Positions 6,758 to 15,884 are shown, counted from the stretch's first letter. The stretch: 43,233 nt of DNA from Bacteroidota bacterium (GCA_023460855.1 JAEWOS010000005.1:1-43233), one strand, 5' to 3'. Made by a program: numbers and translations. Notes: generated by a model from the sequence alone, not told the origin.

Positions 6758-7912
6758 TTATTTAGTTACGTAACCGTTAACCACCTGATCAACAATAAAT
6801 TTTACCTGATCCGGGCGTCCGCGGTCATTTTTCGGCTGATTCATATAACTGCCTGTTCGCACAATTACCAGTTTGTGTTCCGGAACCACAATAACGTATT
6901 GCCCCTGCAAACCAAGCATAAAATAATGTTTCGCGGCAACATCATTGTTGATCCATAATCCGAGACCATATGTCCCACGCGAAAGTTTGGTAGGGGTGCG
7001 CATTTTTTCGATGAATTCTGCGTTAATGATCTGTTTTCCGTTCGCCATTCCGTTATCCAGAAATAACTGTCCGAATTTGGCAAAATCACGGCTGATTCCG
7101 TAAACGCAGCAATATGCCTTTTCCATTTGGTAATCATCGGTTCCCCAGGAAGCAGCGGATTCCATACCCATCGGTTGCCAGAATTTCTGAGAAAGATAGT
7201 TTGCCAACGGCATATTTACGGCTTTGCGCACAGCAAATCCAAGCAATTGTGTGGTGCCGCTCTGATACTGAAAACTCGTACCAGGTTTTTCGGTGAAACT
7301 TTTCAGGAATGATGCTTCTGCAAGGCTGCTGCCGTAATACAGTTTTGCATTCGGAGTGAAAGGATTCCGGTAGTTCTCTTCCCAGTTTAGTCCTGATTCC
7401 ATCGCGGCCAAATCGTACAGTGTCAGGAATTTACCATATTCCACATTGCCGTAGTTTTCGTAAAAATTAGAGTATTTCTGATGTATACTTTTCACCGCTT
7501 CTTCTTCCTCGGCTTTTCCGAGCAGCAGAACGGTCATCGCTTTCGCCATCGAAAAAGAATTCGTTTTTGTTGCGGCCGAATATCCGTCGCTGTATTCTTC
7601 ATAAAGAAGTTTGCCATTTTTTACAATCAGAAAGGAGGCTGTGTTCGTTTCTTCCAGATTCTTCTGAAGAGCCTGTGGTAATTTCTTCTTGTTGTAAAGA
7701 GAATCGCGGCGCCACGGATTCGCATTTCCGGCAGAGATTATATTGGTTTCGAAAAGTTTTTCGTCGTTTATTGTTGCTGTTCCTTCTCCCCGGAGATAGG
7801 TTTTTCTGATTCCACGAAAAAGATAATCGTAATCGAACACGTAAGTAAGTCCGATCAGAATTGCAATGATCAGAACTACAGGGCGGATGATTCGGTTTAG
7901 AAAATTCTTCAT
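6758..7912 (-). CDS. Serine hydrolase, beta-lactamase (class C)/esterase family
   Basis: A 384-aa membrane-anchored serine hydrolase. One N-terminal hydrophobic segment (residues about 10-27, VVLIIAILIGLTYVF) should hold the catalytic domain on the periplasmic side. The nucleophile motif is S121-M-A-K124 in NSFSMAK. The second motif is Y216-Q-S in FQYQSGTTQLLGF. A conserved block 'YCCVYGISRDFAKFGQLFL' follows. No clear KTG appears; 'LQGQYVIVVPEHKLVIV' takes the place of the third motif, as in many esterase/EstB-like members. The substrate is unknown: cell-wall peptide, ester or beta-lactam are all possible. The neighbour at 7952-9088 is a paralogue and the two probably share a transcript. Confidence 0.82.
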   Translation of the reverse strand: MKNFLNRIIRPVVLIIAILIGLTYVFDYDYLFRGIRKTYLRGEGTATINDEKLFETNIISAGNANPWRRDSLYNKKKLPQALQKNLEETNTASFLIVKNGKLLYEEYSDGYSAATKTNSFSMAKAMTVLLLGKAEEEEAVKSIHQKYSNFYENYGNVEYGKFLTLYDLAAMESGLNWEENYRNPFTPNAKLYYGSSLAEASFLKSFTEKPGTSFQYQSGTTQLLGFAVRKAVNMPLANYLSQKFWQPMGMESAASWGTDDYQMEKAYCCVYGISRDFAKFGQLFLDNGMANGKQIINAEFIEKMRTPTKLSRGTYGLGLWINNDVAAKHYFMLGLQGQYVIVVPEHKLVIVRTGSYMNQPKNDRGRPDQVKFIVDQVVNGYVTK

Positions 7913-7951
7913 TCCGTTTAGCTGCTCGAAGTTAACAAATTGTTTTCGGTT

Positions 7952-9088
7952 CTAGAAAATTGCAGAAAGCTCTTCTGCGAAGGTCTGCACCTGCAAAGGA
8001 CGCAACAGATCATCTACTTCCAGCCTGTTGTAATGACCCATTTTCACAATGACCATGTTTTTTTCGGGAATGATGATGATAAACTGACCTAAAAAACCGT
8101 ACAGAAACCTGTATTTTACTTTCGCATCGTCGTTTGCCCAAACCGTATAACCGAATGCTTTGTTTTCTTCTGTTGGCTGAAGCATCCTGTCGATAAAATC
8201 CTCACTCACAATTGTTTCACCTTTCCATTTTCCTCTGTTGAGCAACAGCTGACCAATTTTTGCAAAATCGCGCGCTGTAGCATGAATGCAGCAGAATGTT
8301 TTTTCCATTCCGTCTTCATCTGTGCTCCATTTCGCATCGCATTCCATCCCGATTTTAGACCAGATTTTTTCTGTAAGCAGTTCTGCGAGTGTTTTTCCGC
8401 AGGCTCTTCTCACGGCAAATCCCAGCAATTGCGGCGCAGCGCTCTGATAATCATATTTTTCTCCCGGCTTCTGCACAAATTCACGATCAAATACCTGTTC
8501 TCCCATGTCATCCAGAAAATACTGACGCGAATTCGGTGCGAATGGATGCCGGTATTCCTCCTGCCAGTCCAGGCCGGCCTGCATAGTCATCAGATGTTTC
8601 AGCGTTAGCTCTTTGCCAAACTCCATTGTTTTATACCGCGGATAAAAATCGGAAAAAAGCTGCTCCTCACTCTTAACCGAACCGTCATCAATGCAGGCGC
8701 CGACAAGCATGGACAAAATGCCTTTCGCCATAGAAAAAGAATTCATCAGCGATTGCGCGTGGTGGTTTCTCCAGTATTTTTCATAATGGATTTTTCCGTC
8801 CTTTACGACAATAAGAACAGAAGCACGTGTTTTTTTCAGTTCTTCTTCTACCGTTTCCGGGAGTGCAACAGAATTAAAAGTCTCTGCTTTTTCCCAGCGT
8901 TCCGGTATATCGTTATACACAGGATGAAACGGGAAGCGGTCCACATCGTCGATACTCGGTGTAAATGCTCCTTTCCGTAAATTCATAGCGACAGCTTTCA
9001 GTAAAAATCCGTTTCCTGTGGCCCACAACACAATTGAACTGCCTACAAGACCGGCGCCGAAACCCGCTAAAATTTTCCTGAGTAACAC
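7952..9088 (-). CDS. Serine hydrolase, paralogue of the neighbouring gene
   Basis: A 378-aa protein with an N-terminal hydrophobic anchor (residues about 5-24). The nucleophile motif S119-M-A-K122 sits in NSFSMAK, and the second motif Y214-Q-S in YDYQSAAPQLLGFAVRRA. Blocks shared with the next gene include NPF/HPFAPN before the Tyr motif and 'CCIHATARDFAKIGQLLL' after it, so the two are tandem duplicates that have diverged. The C-terminal 'GFLGQFIIIIPEKNMVIVK' replaces a KTG motif. It starts 12 nt after the glyS stop, which places it downstream of an essential gene on the same transcript. The substrate cannot be inferred. Confidence 0.82.
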   Translation of the reverse strand: MLLRKILAGFGAGLVGSSIVLWATGNGFLLKAVAMNLRKGAFTPSIDDVDRFPFHPVYNDIPERWEKAETFNSVALPETVEEELKKTRASVLIVVKDGKIHYEKYWRNHHAQSLMNSFSMAKGILSMLVGACIDDGSVKSEEQLFSDFYPRYKTMEFGKELTLKHLMTMQAGLDWQEEYRHPFAPNSRQYFLDDMGEQVFDREFVQKPGEKYDYQSAAPQLLGFAVRRACGKTLAELLTEKIWSKIGMECDAKWSTDEDGMEKTFCCIHATARDFAKIGQLLLNRGKWKGETIVSEDFIDRMLQPTEENKAFGYTVWANDDAKVKYRFLYGFLGQFIIIIPEKNMVIVKMGHYNRLEVDDLLRPLQVQTFAEELSAIF

Positions 9089-9100
9089 TTTTAGAAAAAT

Positions 9101-10642
9101 TTAAATCTTTGAGAGTAAAGTCCGGAAATTTACCTTCTCATCGATAATTCTTCGCAAATCTTCCACTGCAACCCTTTCCTGCTTCATGGTATCGCGATCC
9201 CTCAACGTTACGGTATGATCTTCCAGAGACTGGTGGTCGACTGTAATACAGAAAGGAGTTCCGAGCGCATCATTTCTTCTGTAACGCTTTCCGATACTGT
9301 CTTTTTCTTCATAGATCAGGTTGAAGTCATATTTCAGATCTTCAAAAATTTTCTCTGCATATTCGCCAAGACCGTCTTTCTTCATTAATGGCAAAATTGC
9401 AGCTTTCACCGGCGCAAGAGCAGGAGGAAGCGATAAAACGGTACGTTCTGAACCATCTTCCAGAACCTCATCTTTCAGGCAGTGCGACATTAAAGCCAGG
9501 AACATCCGGTCTAAACCAATACTGGTTTCTACAACGTAAGGCGTGTAATTTTCGTTTCGTTCCGGATCGAAATACTGAAGTTTTCTGCCGGAGAATTTTT
9601 CGTGTGCACCCAGATCGAAATCCGTCCGGGAATGTATGCCTTCAAGTTCTTTGAAGCCGAAAGGAAATCGGAATTCAATATCAGCCGCAGCATTGGCATA
9701 ATGCGCAAGTTTTTCGTGATCGTGAAATTTATAATTTTCTTCGCCGAGACCGAGTGCCAAATGCCAGTTGAGTCTTTTCTGTTTCCATTCTTCATAGAAT
9801 TTCAGTTCCGTTCCCGGCGCGACAAAAAACTGCATTTCCATTTGCTCAAATTCACGCATTCTGAAAATAAACTGCCTGGCGACGATTTCATTACGGAAAG
9901 CTTTCCCGATCTGTGCGATGCCGAAAGGAAGTTTGTGACGTGAAGTTTTCTGAACATTCAGAAAGTTTACAAAAATTCCCTGTGCTGTTTCCGGTCTCAG
10001 ATATAAATCCATAGCACTTTCTGCCGAAGCTCCCAGTTTTGTACCGAACATGAGGTTGAACTGACGTACGTCTGTCCAGTTTTTCGAACCGGTATCCGGA
10101 TCTGCAATTTCCAGTTCTTCAATCAGCGTTTTTACGTCAGCCAGATCTTCATTCTCCAGCGACTTTGTCATTCTGCCCAGGATGGTTTTCTGCTTTTCGC
10201 GGTATTCCATCACGCGCGGATTCGTCGTCTCAAACTGATCTTTATCGAATGCGTCACCAAATCTTTTTGCGGCCTTATAGATTTCCTTCTGCGCTTTGTC
10301 TTCCAGCTTTGCACAATAATCTTCTATGAGAACATCTGCACGGAAACGTTTTTTGGAATCCTTATTATCAATCAGCGGATCGTTGAACGCATCGACATGG
10401 CCGGAAGCTTTCCAGGTTGTAGGATGCATGAGAATTGCCGAATCGATACCGACAATATTTTCATTCAGCTGTACCATGGCTTTCCACCAGTAGCTTTTGA
10501 TATTATTTTTCAGTTCCGCACCGTTCTGTCCGTAATCGTAGACTGCAGATAGCCCGTCATAGATTTCAGAACTGGGAAAAATAAAACCATACTCTTTAGC
10601 ATGGGAAACTACTTTTTTGAAAACATCTTCCTGTTTAGCCAT
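9101..10642 (-). CDS. glyS: Glycine--tRNA ligase (dimeric type)
   Basis: A 513-aa class II aminoacyl-tRNA synthetase that charges tRNA-Gly. It is the single-chain homodimer type rather than the bacterial alpha2-beta2 type: it starts with 'KVVSHAKEYGFIFPSSEIYDG', a characteristic N-terminus. Class II motif 2 lies in 'GKAFRNEIVARQFIFRMREF' and motif 3 in 'SIGLDRMFLALM'. 'LRPETAQGIFVNF' is also diagnostic. The C-terminal anticodon-binding domain begins near 'LPPALAPVKAAILP'. A TATTTTTG -7 element lies 18 nt upstream of the ATG. It heads the minus-strand run that continues through the serine hydrolases to tadA and is divergent from pyrD. Confidence 0.95.
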   Translation of the reverse strand: MAKQEDVFKKVVSHAKEYGFIFPSSEIYDGLSAVYDYGQNGAELKNNIKSYWWKAMVQLNENIVGIDSAILMHPTTWKASGHVDAFNDPLIDNKDSKKRFRADVLIEDYCAKLEDKAQKEIYKAAKRFGDAFDKDQFETTNPRVMEYREKQKTILGRMTKSLENEDLADVKTLIEELEIADPDTGSKNWTDVRQFNLMFGTKLGASAESAMDLYLRPETAQGIFVNFLNVQKTSRHKLPFGIAQIGKAFRNEIVARQFIFRMREFEQMEMQFFVAPGTELKFYEEWKQKRLNWHLALGLGEENYKFHDHEKLAHYANAAADIEFRFPFGFKELEGIHSRTDFDLGAHEKFSGRKLQYFDPERNENYTPYVVETSIGLDRMFLALMSHCLKDEVLEDGSERTVLSLPPALAPVKAAILPLMKKDGLGEYAEKIFEDLKYDFNLIYEEKDSIGKRYRRNDALGTPFCITVDHQSLEDHTVTLRDRDTMKQERVAVEDLRRIIDEKVNFRTLLSKI

Positions 10643-10660
10643 TTCAATTTCTTTAATTTA

Positions 10661-10668
10661 CAAAAATA
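10661..10668 (-). promoter_or_regulatory. -7 element of the glyS promoter
   Basis: Plus-strand CAAAAATA reads TATTTTTG on the minus strand and fits the Bacteroidota TAnnTTTG -7 consensus, 18 nt before the glyS ATG. No TTTG is seen at the usual -33 distance. Confidence 0.55.
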
Positions 10669-10793
10669 AGGTTTTCGGGTGGATGTAAAAGTAAAAAAGG
10701 GAACAACAGGTTGCACCCTTTTTATAATATACTGCTTACTAAAGATTGTAGTAGAACACCAAATCATGCGGCAGTTCTTCGTGCCGTTTTTTG

Positions 10794-10801
10794 TAAATTT
10801 G
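10794..10801 (+). promoter_or_regulatory. -7 element of the pyrD promoter
   Basis: TAAATTTG followed by C matches TAnnTTTG, 17 nt before the ATG at 10819. This element makes the longer frame that opens at 10711 an unlikely start. No -33 TTG is visible at proper spacing. Confidence 0.6.
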
Positions 10802-10818
10802 CGAAACCCTTTTTTGCA

Positions 10819-11829
10819 ATGTATAAAAGCCTTCTGCGCCCGTTTCTGTTCAGGCTCGATCCTGAAAAAGCACATCATTTTACCTTTTCACTGCTGAAAA
10901 GTGTTGGCGGATCCTCGAAATTTTTTCTCCCTAAACCGGTTACGGATAAAAGGCTGGAACGGGAAGTTTTTGGCATAAAATTTAAAAATCCTGTTGGACT
11001 GGCAGCCGGACTCGATAAAAACGCGGTTGCCTTCAAGGAATTTTCAAACCTTGGATTCGGTTTTATAGAAATTGGCACTTTAACACCAAAAGCGCAGCCG
11101 GGAAATGACAAAAAACGCCTGTTCAGGCTGGTGGAGGATTCTGCGATTATCAACAGAATGGGCTTTAACAACGAAGGTGTTGACGCAGCTGTGGAAAGAC
11201 TGAAAAAAAACGACAACGTAATCATCGGTGGAAACATCGGCAAGAACAAAATTACGCCCAATGAAAACGCCGTTGACGATTATGTCATTTGTTTCAACAA
11301 GCTGTTTAATTATGTGAATTATTTTGTGGTGAATGTATCTTCGCCGAATACGCCCAATCTGCGTGAATTGCAGGATAAAGAACCTTTAACTAAACTTTTA
11401 GGTGAACTGCAAAAAATTAATCTGCAAAAGAAAAACCCAAAGCCAATCCTCCTGAAAATTGCTCCGGATTTATCTGATGAACAATTATTAGATATCATCG
11501 ATATCGTCAAAGAAACGCAAATTGCAGGAGTGATTGCAACCAATACCACACTTTCGCGTGAAGGCCTGAAATCTCCAAACAAAAACGAAACAGGCGGCCT
11601 GTCCGGAAAACCCTTAACCAAGAGATCCACGGAAGTTATCCGGTTTCTTTCTGAGAAAAGTGGCAAAGCATTTCCAATTATCGGCGTAGGTGGAATTCAC
11701 ACCGCTGAAGACGCAATAGAAAAACTGGAAGCCGGCGCATCTCTTGTTCAGTTATATACGGGATTTATTTATGAAGGCCCCGAGCTGATCAGCAGCATCA
11801 ACAGGAAAATTCTGGAAAAAGGATTATAA
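10819..11829 (+). CDS. pyrD: Dihydroorotate dehydrogenase (quinone), class 2
   Basis: A 336-aa flavoprotein that oxidises dihydroorotate to orotate in pyrimidine synthesis and passes electrons to quinone at the inner membrane. I chose ATG 10819 (MYKSLLRPFLFRLDPEKAHH) because it gives the usual class 2 N-terminus, which forms the membrane-associated helices, and lies just after a -7 element. 'GLAAGLDKNAVAFKEF' and 'NRMGFNNEGVD' are FMN-site blocks. The catalytic base Ser is in NVSSPNTPNLREL (Ser174/175). 'GVGGIHTAEDA' binds the FMN phosphate. It converges with the FAD-dependent oxidoreductase gene 12 nt downstream. Confidence 0.95.
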   Translation: MYKSLLRPFLFRLDPEKAHHFTFSLLKSVGGSSKFFLPKPVTDKRLEREVFGIKFKNPVGLAAGLDKNAVAFKEFSNLGFGFIEIGTLTPKAQPGNDKKRLFRLVEDSAIINRMGFNNEGVDAAVERLKKNDNVIIGGNIGKNKITPNENAVDDYVICFNKLFNYVNYFVVNVSSPNTPNLRELQDKEPLTKLLGELQKINLQKKNPKPILLKIAPDLSDEQLLDIIDIVKETQIAGVIATNTTLSREGLKSPNKNETGGLSGKPLTKRSTEVIRFLSEKSGKAFPIIGVGGIHTAEDAIEKLEAGASLVQLYTGFIYEGPELISSINRKILEKGL

Positions 11830-11841
11830 TTTTCCTTGAAT

Positions 11842-13047
11842 TTACCGGCCGAATTTGAAGTATTTTTCAAGTTTATGATGTTTCTTTTTCAGGAAAGCGG
11901 AAACCATTTCCATTCCGATTACTGAAAAGGTAATTCCATTGCCGCCAAAACCGAGCACGAAATAGGCTCCGGGAAATTGGGGATGCTCGCCGATGTAAGG
12001 CAGTCCGTCTTTAGTTTCACCGAAAACTCCGGCCCAACTGAAATCTGTCCGGAAATCAGCATTCGGGAGATGTTTCTTGACGCTTTTCTCGAGACTGATT
12101 GTCTTTCGTGCAAGTGCATTATTACGTTTTGTCTCGTCAACATAATCCATATCTCCGCCACCAACCAGAATTCGGTTATCATCCGTTGTACGCATATAAA
12201 GGTATGGATCAGCAGAATTCCACACCACAAGATCATCGAGCGCACCATGATTCTGCGCTGTACTTTCACCGACAATTGCAAAGGTCGAAAGTAGTTTTAC
12301 AAAATTTTCCGGCACAATTTCAACGCTTTCAAATCCATTACAGTAAATAATTTTCTTGGCGGTGATCGTATTTCCGTATTCGGTATTTACTTTAACCTGA
12401 GAGTTACCGTATTTCGTTTCTGTAATCTCCGTTTTATCGAATATGCGGAGTCCTTTTGCGTGATTGTATGCCAGCAAATCGTGCGCAAGTTTAAAGGCAT
12501 CCACACTTGCACCCTGATCGGAAAGAATTCCTCCGTATGTCTTTTCAATGCCGAATTTCTTTTTAATTTCTTCGGACGAAAGCCATTTTACAGGCAGTTT
12601 CGCAGCTTTTCTTGCTTCAAATTCCTTTAGCACCCATTCCTGCTCTTTCTTATGTGCAACAAAAAATAATGATTTCTTCTTTTCGAAACCCGCTCCGGAC
12701 TTTACTTCCTTAGCGATTTTACCAAGATCATCAATTGATTGGAAACAAGCGAGATAACTTTCAACGGCACCTTCTTCACCGATCATCTCTGATAATTCGT
12801 ACAGGGGAACATCTATTTCGTACTGCAGCATTGAAGTGGTTGCCGACGTGCTTCCGTTACACACTTCGCGCCGGTCCAGAATAACTGTGTCAAATCCGTC
12901 TTTGATACACTGGTGCGCGATCATACTTCCGGTAATTCCGGCACCAACAATAAGGATATCAGTTTTCACATTTTCTCTGATCGACGGATAGCTGTTAATG
13001 AGTCCGTTTTTTACCAGCCAGAAGGGTTCAGGGGTTTTCAATTTCAT
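11842..13047 (-). CDS. FAD-dependent oxidoreductase (DAO family)
   Basis: A 401-aa flavoenzyme of the D-amino acid oxidase/GlpD superfamily. The dinucleotide-binding motif G35-A-G-I-T-G40 lies in ILIVGAGITGSMIAHQ, followed by the acidic strand end 'VILDRREVCNGSTSATTSML'. The C-terminal 'GLPYIGEHPQFPGAYFVLGFGGNGI' closes the FAD site. Members oxidise amino acids, amines or glycerol phosphate; the 'GSTSATTSM' stretch resembles gamma-glutamylputrescine-oxidase-like proteins, but the substrate remains open. Some relatives carry a C-terminal Rieske domain; this one does not. It has no signal peptide. It is monocistronic as far as visible, divergent from glnN. Confidence 0.85.
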   Translation of the reverse strand: MKLKTPEPFWLVKNGLINSYPSIRENVKTDILIVGAGITGSMIAHQCIKDGFDTVILDRREVCNGSTSATTSMLQYEIDVPLYELSEMIGEEGAVESYLACFQSIDDLGKIAKEVKSGAGFEKKKSLFFVAHKKEQEWVLKEFEARKAAKLPVKWLSSEEIKKKFGIEKTYGGILSDQGASVDAFKLAHDLLAYNHAKGLRIFDKTEITETKYGNSQVKVNTEYGNTITAKKIIYCNGFESVEIVPENFVKLLSTFAIVGESTAQNHGALDDLVVWNSADPYLYMRTTDDNRILVGGGDMDYVDETKRNNALARKTISLEKSVKKHLPNADFRTDFSWAGVFGETKDGLPYIGEHPQFPGAYFVLGFGGNGITFSVIGMEMVSAFLKKKHHKLEKYFKFGR

Positions 13048-13217
13048 ATTGACGTAAATCTACTGAATTTGTAAAAAAAAATAAACCTGTTTTAAAAAAA
13101 TGAAAAATATTTGCCACACCCCTGTCAAAAAACCAGCACTTAATCAGCGTTCACAATTTTTTATCTTCCATACCCTAAAAAATTTGAGGCATAAGTCAAT
13201 ATATTAACCTTTTTATT

Positions 13218-13225
13218 TAATTTTG
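13218..13225 (+). promoter_or_regulatory. -7 element of the glnN promoter
   Basis: TAATTTTG followed by C fits TAnnTTTG, 19 nt before the ATG at 13245. No clear -33 TTG is at 17-23 nt; the nearest TTTG (13183-13186) is too far. Confidence 0.6.
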
Positions 13226-13244
13226 CAGAATAAATCTGTCTAAA

Positions 13245-15446
13245 ATGTCAACACTAAGATTCAAAGCACTTGCGGAACTGCCTTTCCGTAATTTCCGAAA
13301 AGACAATGCCGTAGAAGTTCCAAAGAAATTATCTGAACTGTTCTGCGAAAATGTTTTTTCTGAAGAGACAATGCGTTCCTACCTTACAAAAGAAGCATTC
13401 ACTTCCATACAGGGCGCCATAAAAAGAGGAAGCAAAATAGAACGGCATATTGCAGATCAGATTGCGGTTGCTATGAAAGACTGGGCGCTTTCCAAAGGAG
13501 CCACACATTACACACACTGGTTTCAGCCTCTAACTGGAAGCACTGCCGAAAAACACGACAGTTTCTTCACACCGTTTGAGAGCGACCGCGCAATTGAAAG
13601 ATTTAACGGAGGAATGCTGATTCAGCAAGAACCGGACGCTTCTTCGTTTCCGAACGGCGGAATCAGAAACACGTTTGAGGCCAGAGGATACACTGCATGG
13701 GATCCGACTTCTCCTGCATTTATTATGGGAACAACACTGTGCATTCCGTCCATTTTTATTTCATATACGGGTGAAACGCTCGATTTTAAAACTCCTCTGT
13801 TAAGAGCACTTCATGCTGTTGATGAGGCTGCAACAGAAGTATGCAAAGCCTATTTTGATAAAAATGTGACGAAAGTAGTTCCGACACTTGGCTGGGAACA
13901 GGAATATTTTCTGATCGACAGCGCACTGTATCAGTCGAGACCGGACCTGATTTTTACCGGAAGAACACTATTAGGACATTCGCCTGCAAAAGGACAACAG
14001 CTGGACGACCATTATTTCGGCTCCATTCCGACGAGAGTGATGAATTTCATGAAGGAACTGGAAATAGAGTGTATGAAACTCGGAATTCCGGTAACAACAA
14101 GACACAATGAAGTTGCGCCGAATCAGTTTGAACTTGCACCGATGTTTGAAGAAACCAATGTTGCGGTGGACCACAATTCGCTGCTGATGGACATCATGGC
14201 GAGAGTTGCGCACAAGCATCATTTCCACATTCTTTTCCACGAAAAACCTTTTAAAGGTGTAAACGGCAGTGGGAAACACAATAACTGGTCGCTTGCAACC
14301 GATACCGGAGAAAATCTGCTGAGTCCGGGAAAAAATCCAAAGAAAAACCTGCAGTTTCTTACCTTTTTCGTGAACACTTTAAAAGCTGTTCATGATTATG
14401 CTGATTTGCTGCGTGCGAATATTGCATCGGCAAGCAACGACCACAGACTTGGTGCAAACGAAGCTCCGCCTGCAATTATTTCAGCCTTTATCGGAAGCCA
14501 GCTTTTCAGCGTGCTGGAGGAACTGGAAAAAGTAACCGACGGAAAACTTTCTCCTGAGGAAAAAACAGAACTCAAACTGAATGTGGTTGGTAAAATTCCT
14601 GAGATTCTTCTGGACAACACAGACCGTAACAGAACATCTCCTTTTGCTTTTACGGGAAATAAATTTGAATTCCGCGCCGTGGGATCTTCAGCAAACTGTG
14701 CTGAACCGATGACTGCGCTGAATGCAATGGTAGCAAGACAGCTTACGGTATTTAAGAAAGAAGTTGACGCACTTGTAGCGAAGAAAAGCCTGAAAAAGGA
14801 CGAGGCGATATTCAATATTCTAAGAGAATATATAAAGGACTGCAAAACCATTCTGTTTGAAGGTGATGGTTATTCCGAAGAATGGGCGAAAGAAGCCAAA
14901 AAGAGAGGTTTAAATAATCTGAAGACTACTCCGGAAGCGCTGAAAGGTGAGATGGCAAAAAAATACATCGAGCTTTATGAAGAAGTAGGCATATATAATG
15001 AGCGTGAATATGAAGCCAGAAACGAAATAAAACTCGAGAAATATTCCGCGAACATTGATATTGAAGCAAAAGTGATTTCTGATATCGCAAGAAATCATAT
15101 TATTCCGGCAGCACTGAACTATCAGAACAGACTGATTGAAAACGTGAAAGGTTTAAAGGAAATTTTTGGCGAGAAAGAATTTAAAGATCTTGCAAGGGAA
15201 CAAATGGATCTTATCCGTGATATTTCTGCGAATGTACATCAGATTAAGGTTGGTGTTGATGAATTGCTGGCCGCGAAAGATCACGCAAACTCTATCTCCG
15301 ATTTACAGAAGCAGGCCGAATCATTCTGCAACGAAGTGAAACCAAGATTTGATAAAATTCGCGACGCAAGTGATTCGCTTGAAATGATGGTTGATGATGA
15401 ATTGTGGCCAATGACGAAGTACCGGGAATTACTTTTCACGAGATAA
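13245..15446 (+). CDS. glnN: Glutamine synthetase type III
   Basis: A 733-aa enzyme that condenses glutamate and ammonia to glutamine with ATP; the main ammonium-assimilation step in many Bacteroidota. The length (about 730 aa) and the sequence identify the GSIII class rather than the shorter GSI. Visible blocks are 'GWEQEYFLID' (metal ligands), 'TTRHNEVAPNQFELAP', 'VNGSGKHNNWSLAT' (ATP/glutamate site), 'LGANEAPPAIISAFIG' and 'NRTSPFAFTGNKFEFRAVGSS'. GSIII has no adenylylation site comparable to GSI, so control is expected at transcription. It stands alone, with its own -7 element and a terminator at 15470-15500. No glnB or amt gene is nearby. Confidence 0.95.
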   Translation: MSTLRFKALAELPFRNFRKDNAVEVPKKLSELFCENVFSEETMRSYLTKEAFTSIQGAIKRGSKIERHIADQIAVAMKDWALSKGATHYTHWFQPLTGSTAEKHDSFFTPFESDRAIERFNGGMLIQQEPDASSFPNGGIRNTFEARGYTAWDPTSPAFIMGTTLCIPSIFISYTGETLDFKTPLLRALHAVDEAATEVCKAYFDKNVTKVVPTLGWEQEYFLIDSALYQSRPDLIFTGRTLLGHSPAKGQQLDDHYFGSIPTRVMNFMKELEIECMKLGIPVTTRHNEVAPNQFELAPMFEETNVAVDHNSLLMDIMARVAHKHHFHILFHEKPFKGVNGSGKHNNWSLATDTGENLLSPGKNPKKNLQFLTFFVNTLKAVHDYADLLRANIASASNDHRLGANEAPPAIISAFIGSQLFSVLEELEKVTDGKLSPEEKTELKLNVVGKIPEILLDNTDRNRTSPFAFTGNKFEFRAVGSSANCAEPMTALNAMVARQLTVFKKEVDALVAKKSLKKDEAIFNILREYIKDCKTILFEGDGYSEEWAKEAKKRGLNNLKTTPEALKGEMAKKYIELYEEVGIYNEREYEARNEIKLEKYSANIDIEAKVISDIARNHIIPAALNYQNRLIENVKGLKEIFGEKEFKDLAREQMDLIRDISANVHQIKVGVDELLAAKDHANSISDLQKQAESFCNEVKPRFDKIRDASDSLEMMVDDELWPMTKYRELLFTR

Positions 15447-15469
15447 ATATTACTCCCATATTTGTAAAA

Positions 15470-15500
15470 TGCCTGCAGGATATTGCAGGTATTTTTTTTT
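15470..15500 (+). terminator. glnN terminator
   Basis: The stem TGCCTGCA / TGCAGGTA (one G-T pair) is followed by a run of nine T, beginning 24 nt after the glnN stop. Confidence 0.85.
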
Positions 15501-15824
15501 GCAGTGCTTAGAATTATGGCATGATTTAATTTAACATAATCGACAATCCTCTATCGCCTTTCTGTACGGAGTTTCAGGCAATTACGATGCTAAATATTAA
15601 CAGAATGCCTAACACCGGAAAATTACATATTTATCACGTGGAGTTATATAATTAAAAGATTTTTCGGGTAAAATGTTAAAAAAACTTAACAAAAAAAAAG
15701 CCGAATCACGTAAAAATGGGTGATTGCGGCCTTTTTTTCTTTAACACAACACAAAATTATGTTAAAGTGTGTTAAACTAAAAGCCCGAAAATCGAGGATT
15801 TAAGCGCTTTTTGAAGGTTTTCTA
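15501..15824. other. Intergenic region with clustered TTAAC/GTTAA motifs
   Basis: No credible coding frame lies between glnN and the NlpC lipoprotein. The region is AT-rich. It contains a second terminator-like hairpin (15691-15738), an inverted repeat TGTTAA-N6-TTAACA (15674-15691), and a perfect 9-bp inverted repeat TTTAACACA / TGTGTTAAA (15740-15748 and 15768-15776). The same TTTAACACA recurs at 15862-15870 in the leader of the next gene. It may hold a small RNA or an operator cluster. No DnaA box of the TTATCCACA type was seen. Confidence 0.4.
15691..15738 (+). terminator. Orphan terminator-like hairpin
   Basis: GCCG-AATCAC pairs with GTGATT-(G)-CGGC with one bulged base, flanked by a run of A before and seven T after. 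It lies about 200 nt beyond the glnN terminator with no ORF before it, so it either ends a small RNA or works as a backup terminator. The A-run makes it partly symmetrical. Confidence 0.65.
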
Positions 15825-15832
15825 TACTTTTG
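15825..15832 (+). promoter_or_regulatory. -7 element for the NlpC/P60 lipoprotein gene
   Basis: TACTTTTG fits TAnnTTTG and lies 52 nt before the ATG at 15885. The implied leader of about 45 nt carries a copy of the TTTAACACA motif. Confidence 0.5.
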
Positions 15833-15884
15833 CCTTGCAATTGAAAAGAAAGGGTCACCTTTTTAACACAATAATCAAATATAT

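Noticed and set aside
10711..10818. Upstream extension of pyrD from TTG 10711
   Set aside because: The TAAATTTG -7 element at 10794-10801 lies inside the extension, and the ATG at 10819 gives the normal class 2 N-terminus.
14396..14851. Minus-strand open frame of 151 codons inside glnN
   Set aside because: Antisense shadow, Ser/Phe-rich composition, no recognised domain.
15447..15884. Origin of replication in the glnN-NlpC gap
   Set aside because: AT-rich with repeats, but no DnaA boxes and no dnaA, gidA or parAB nearby.
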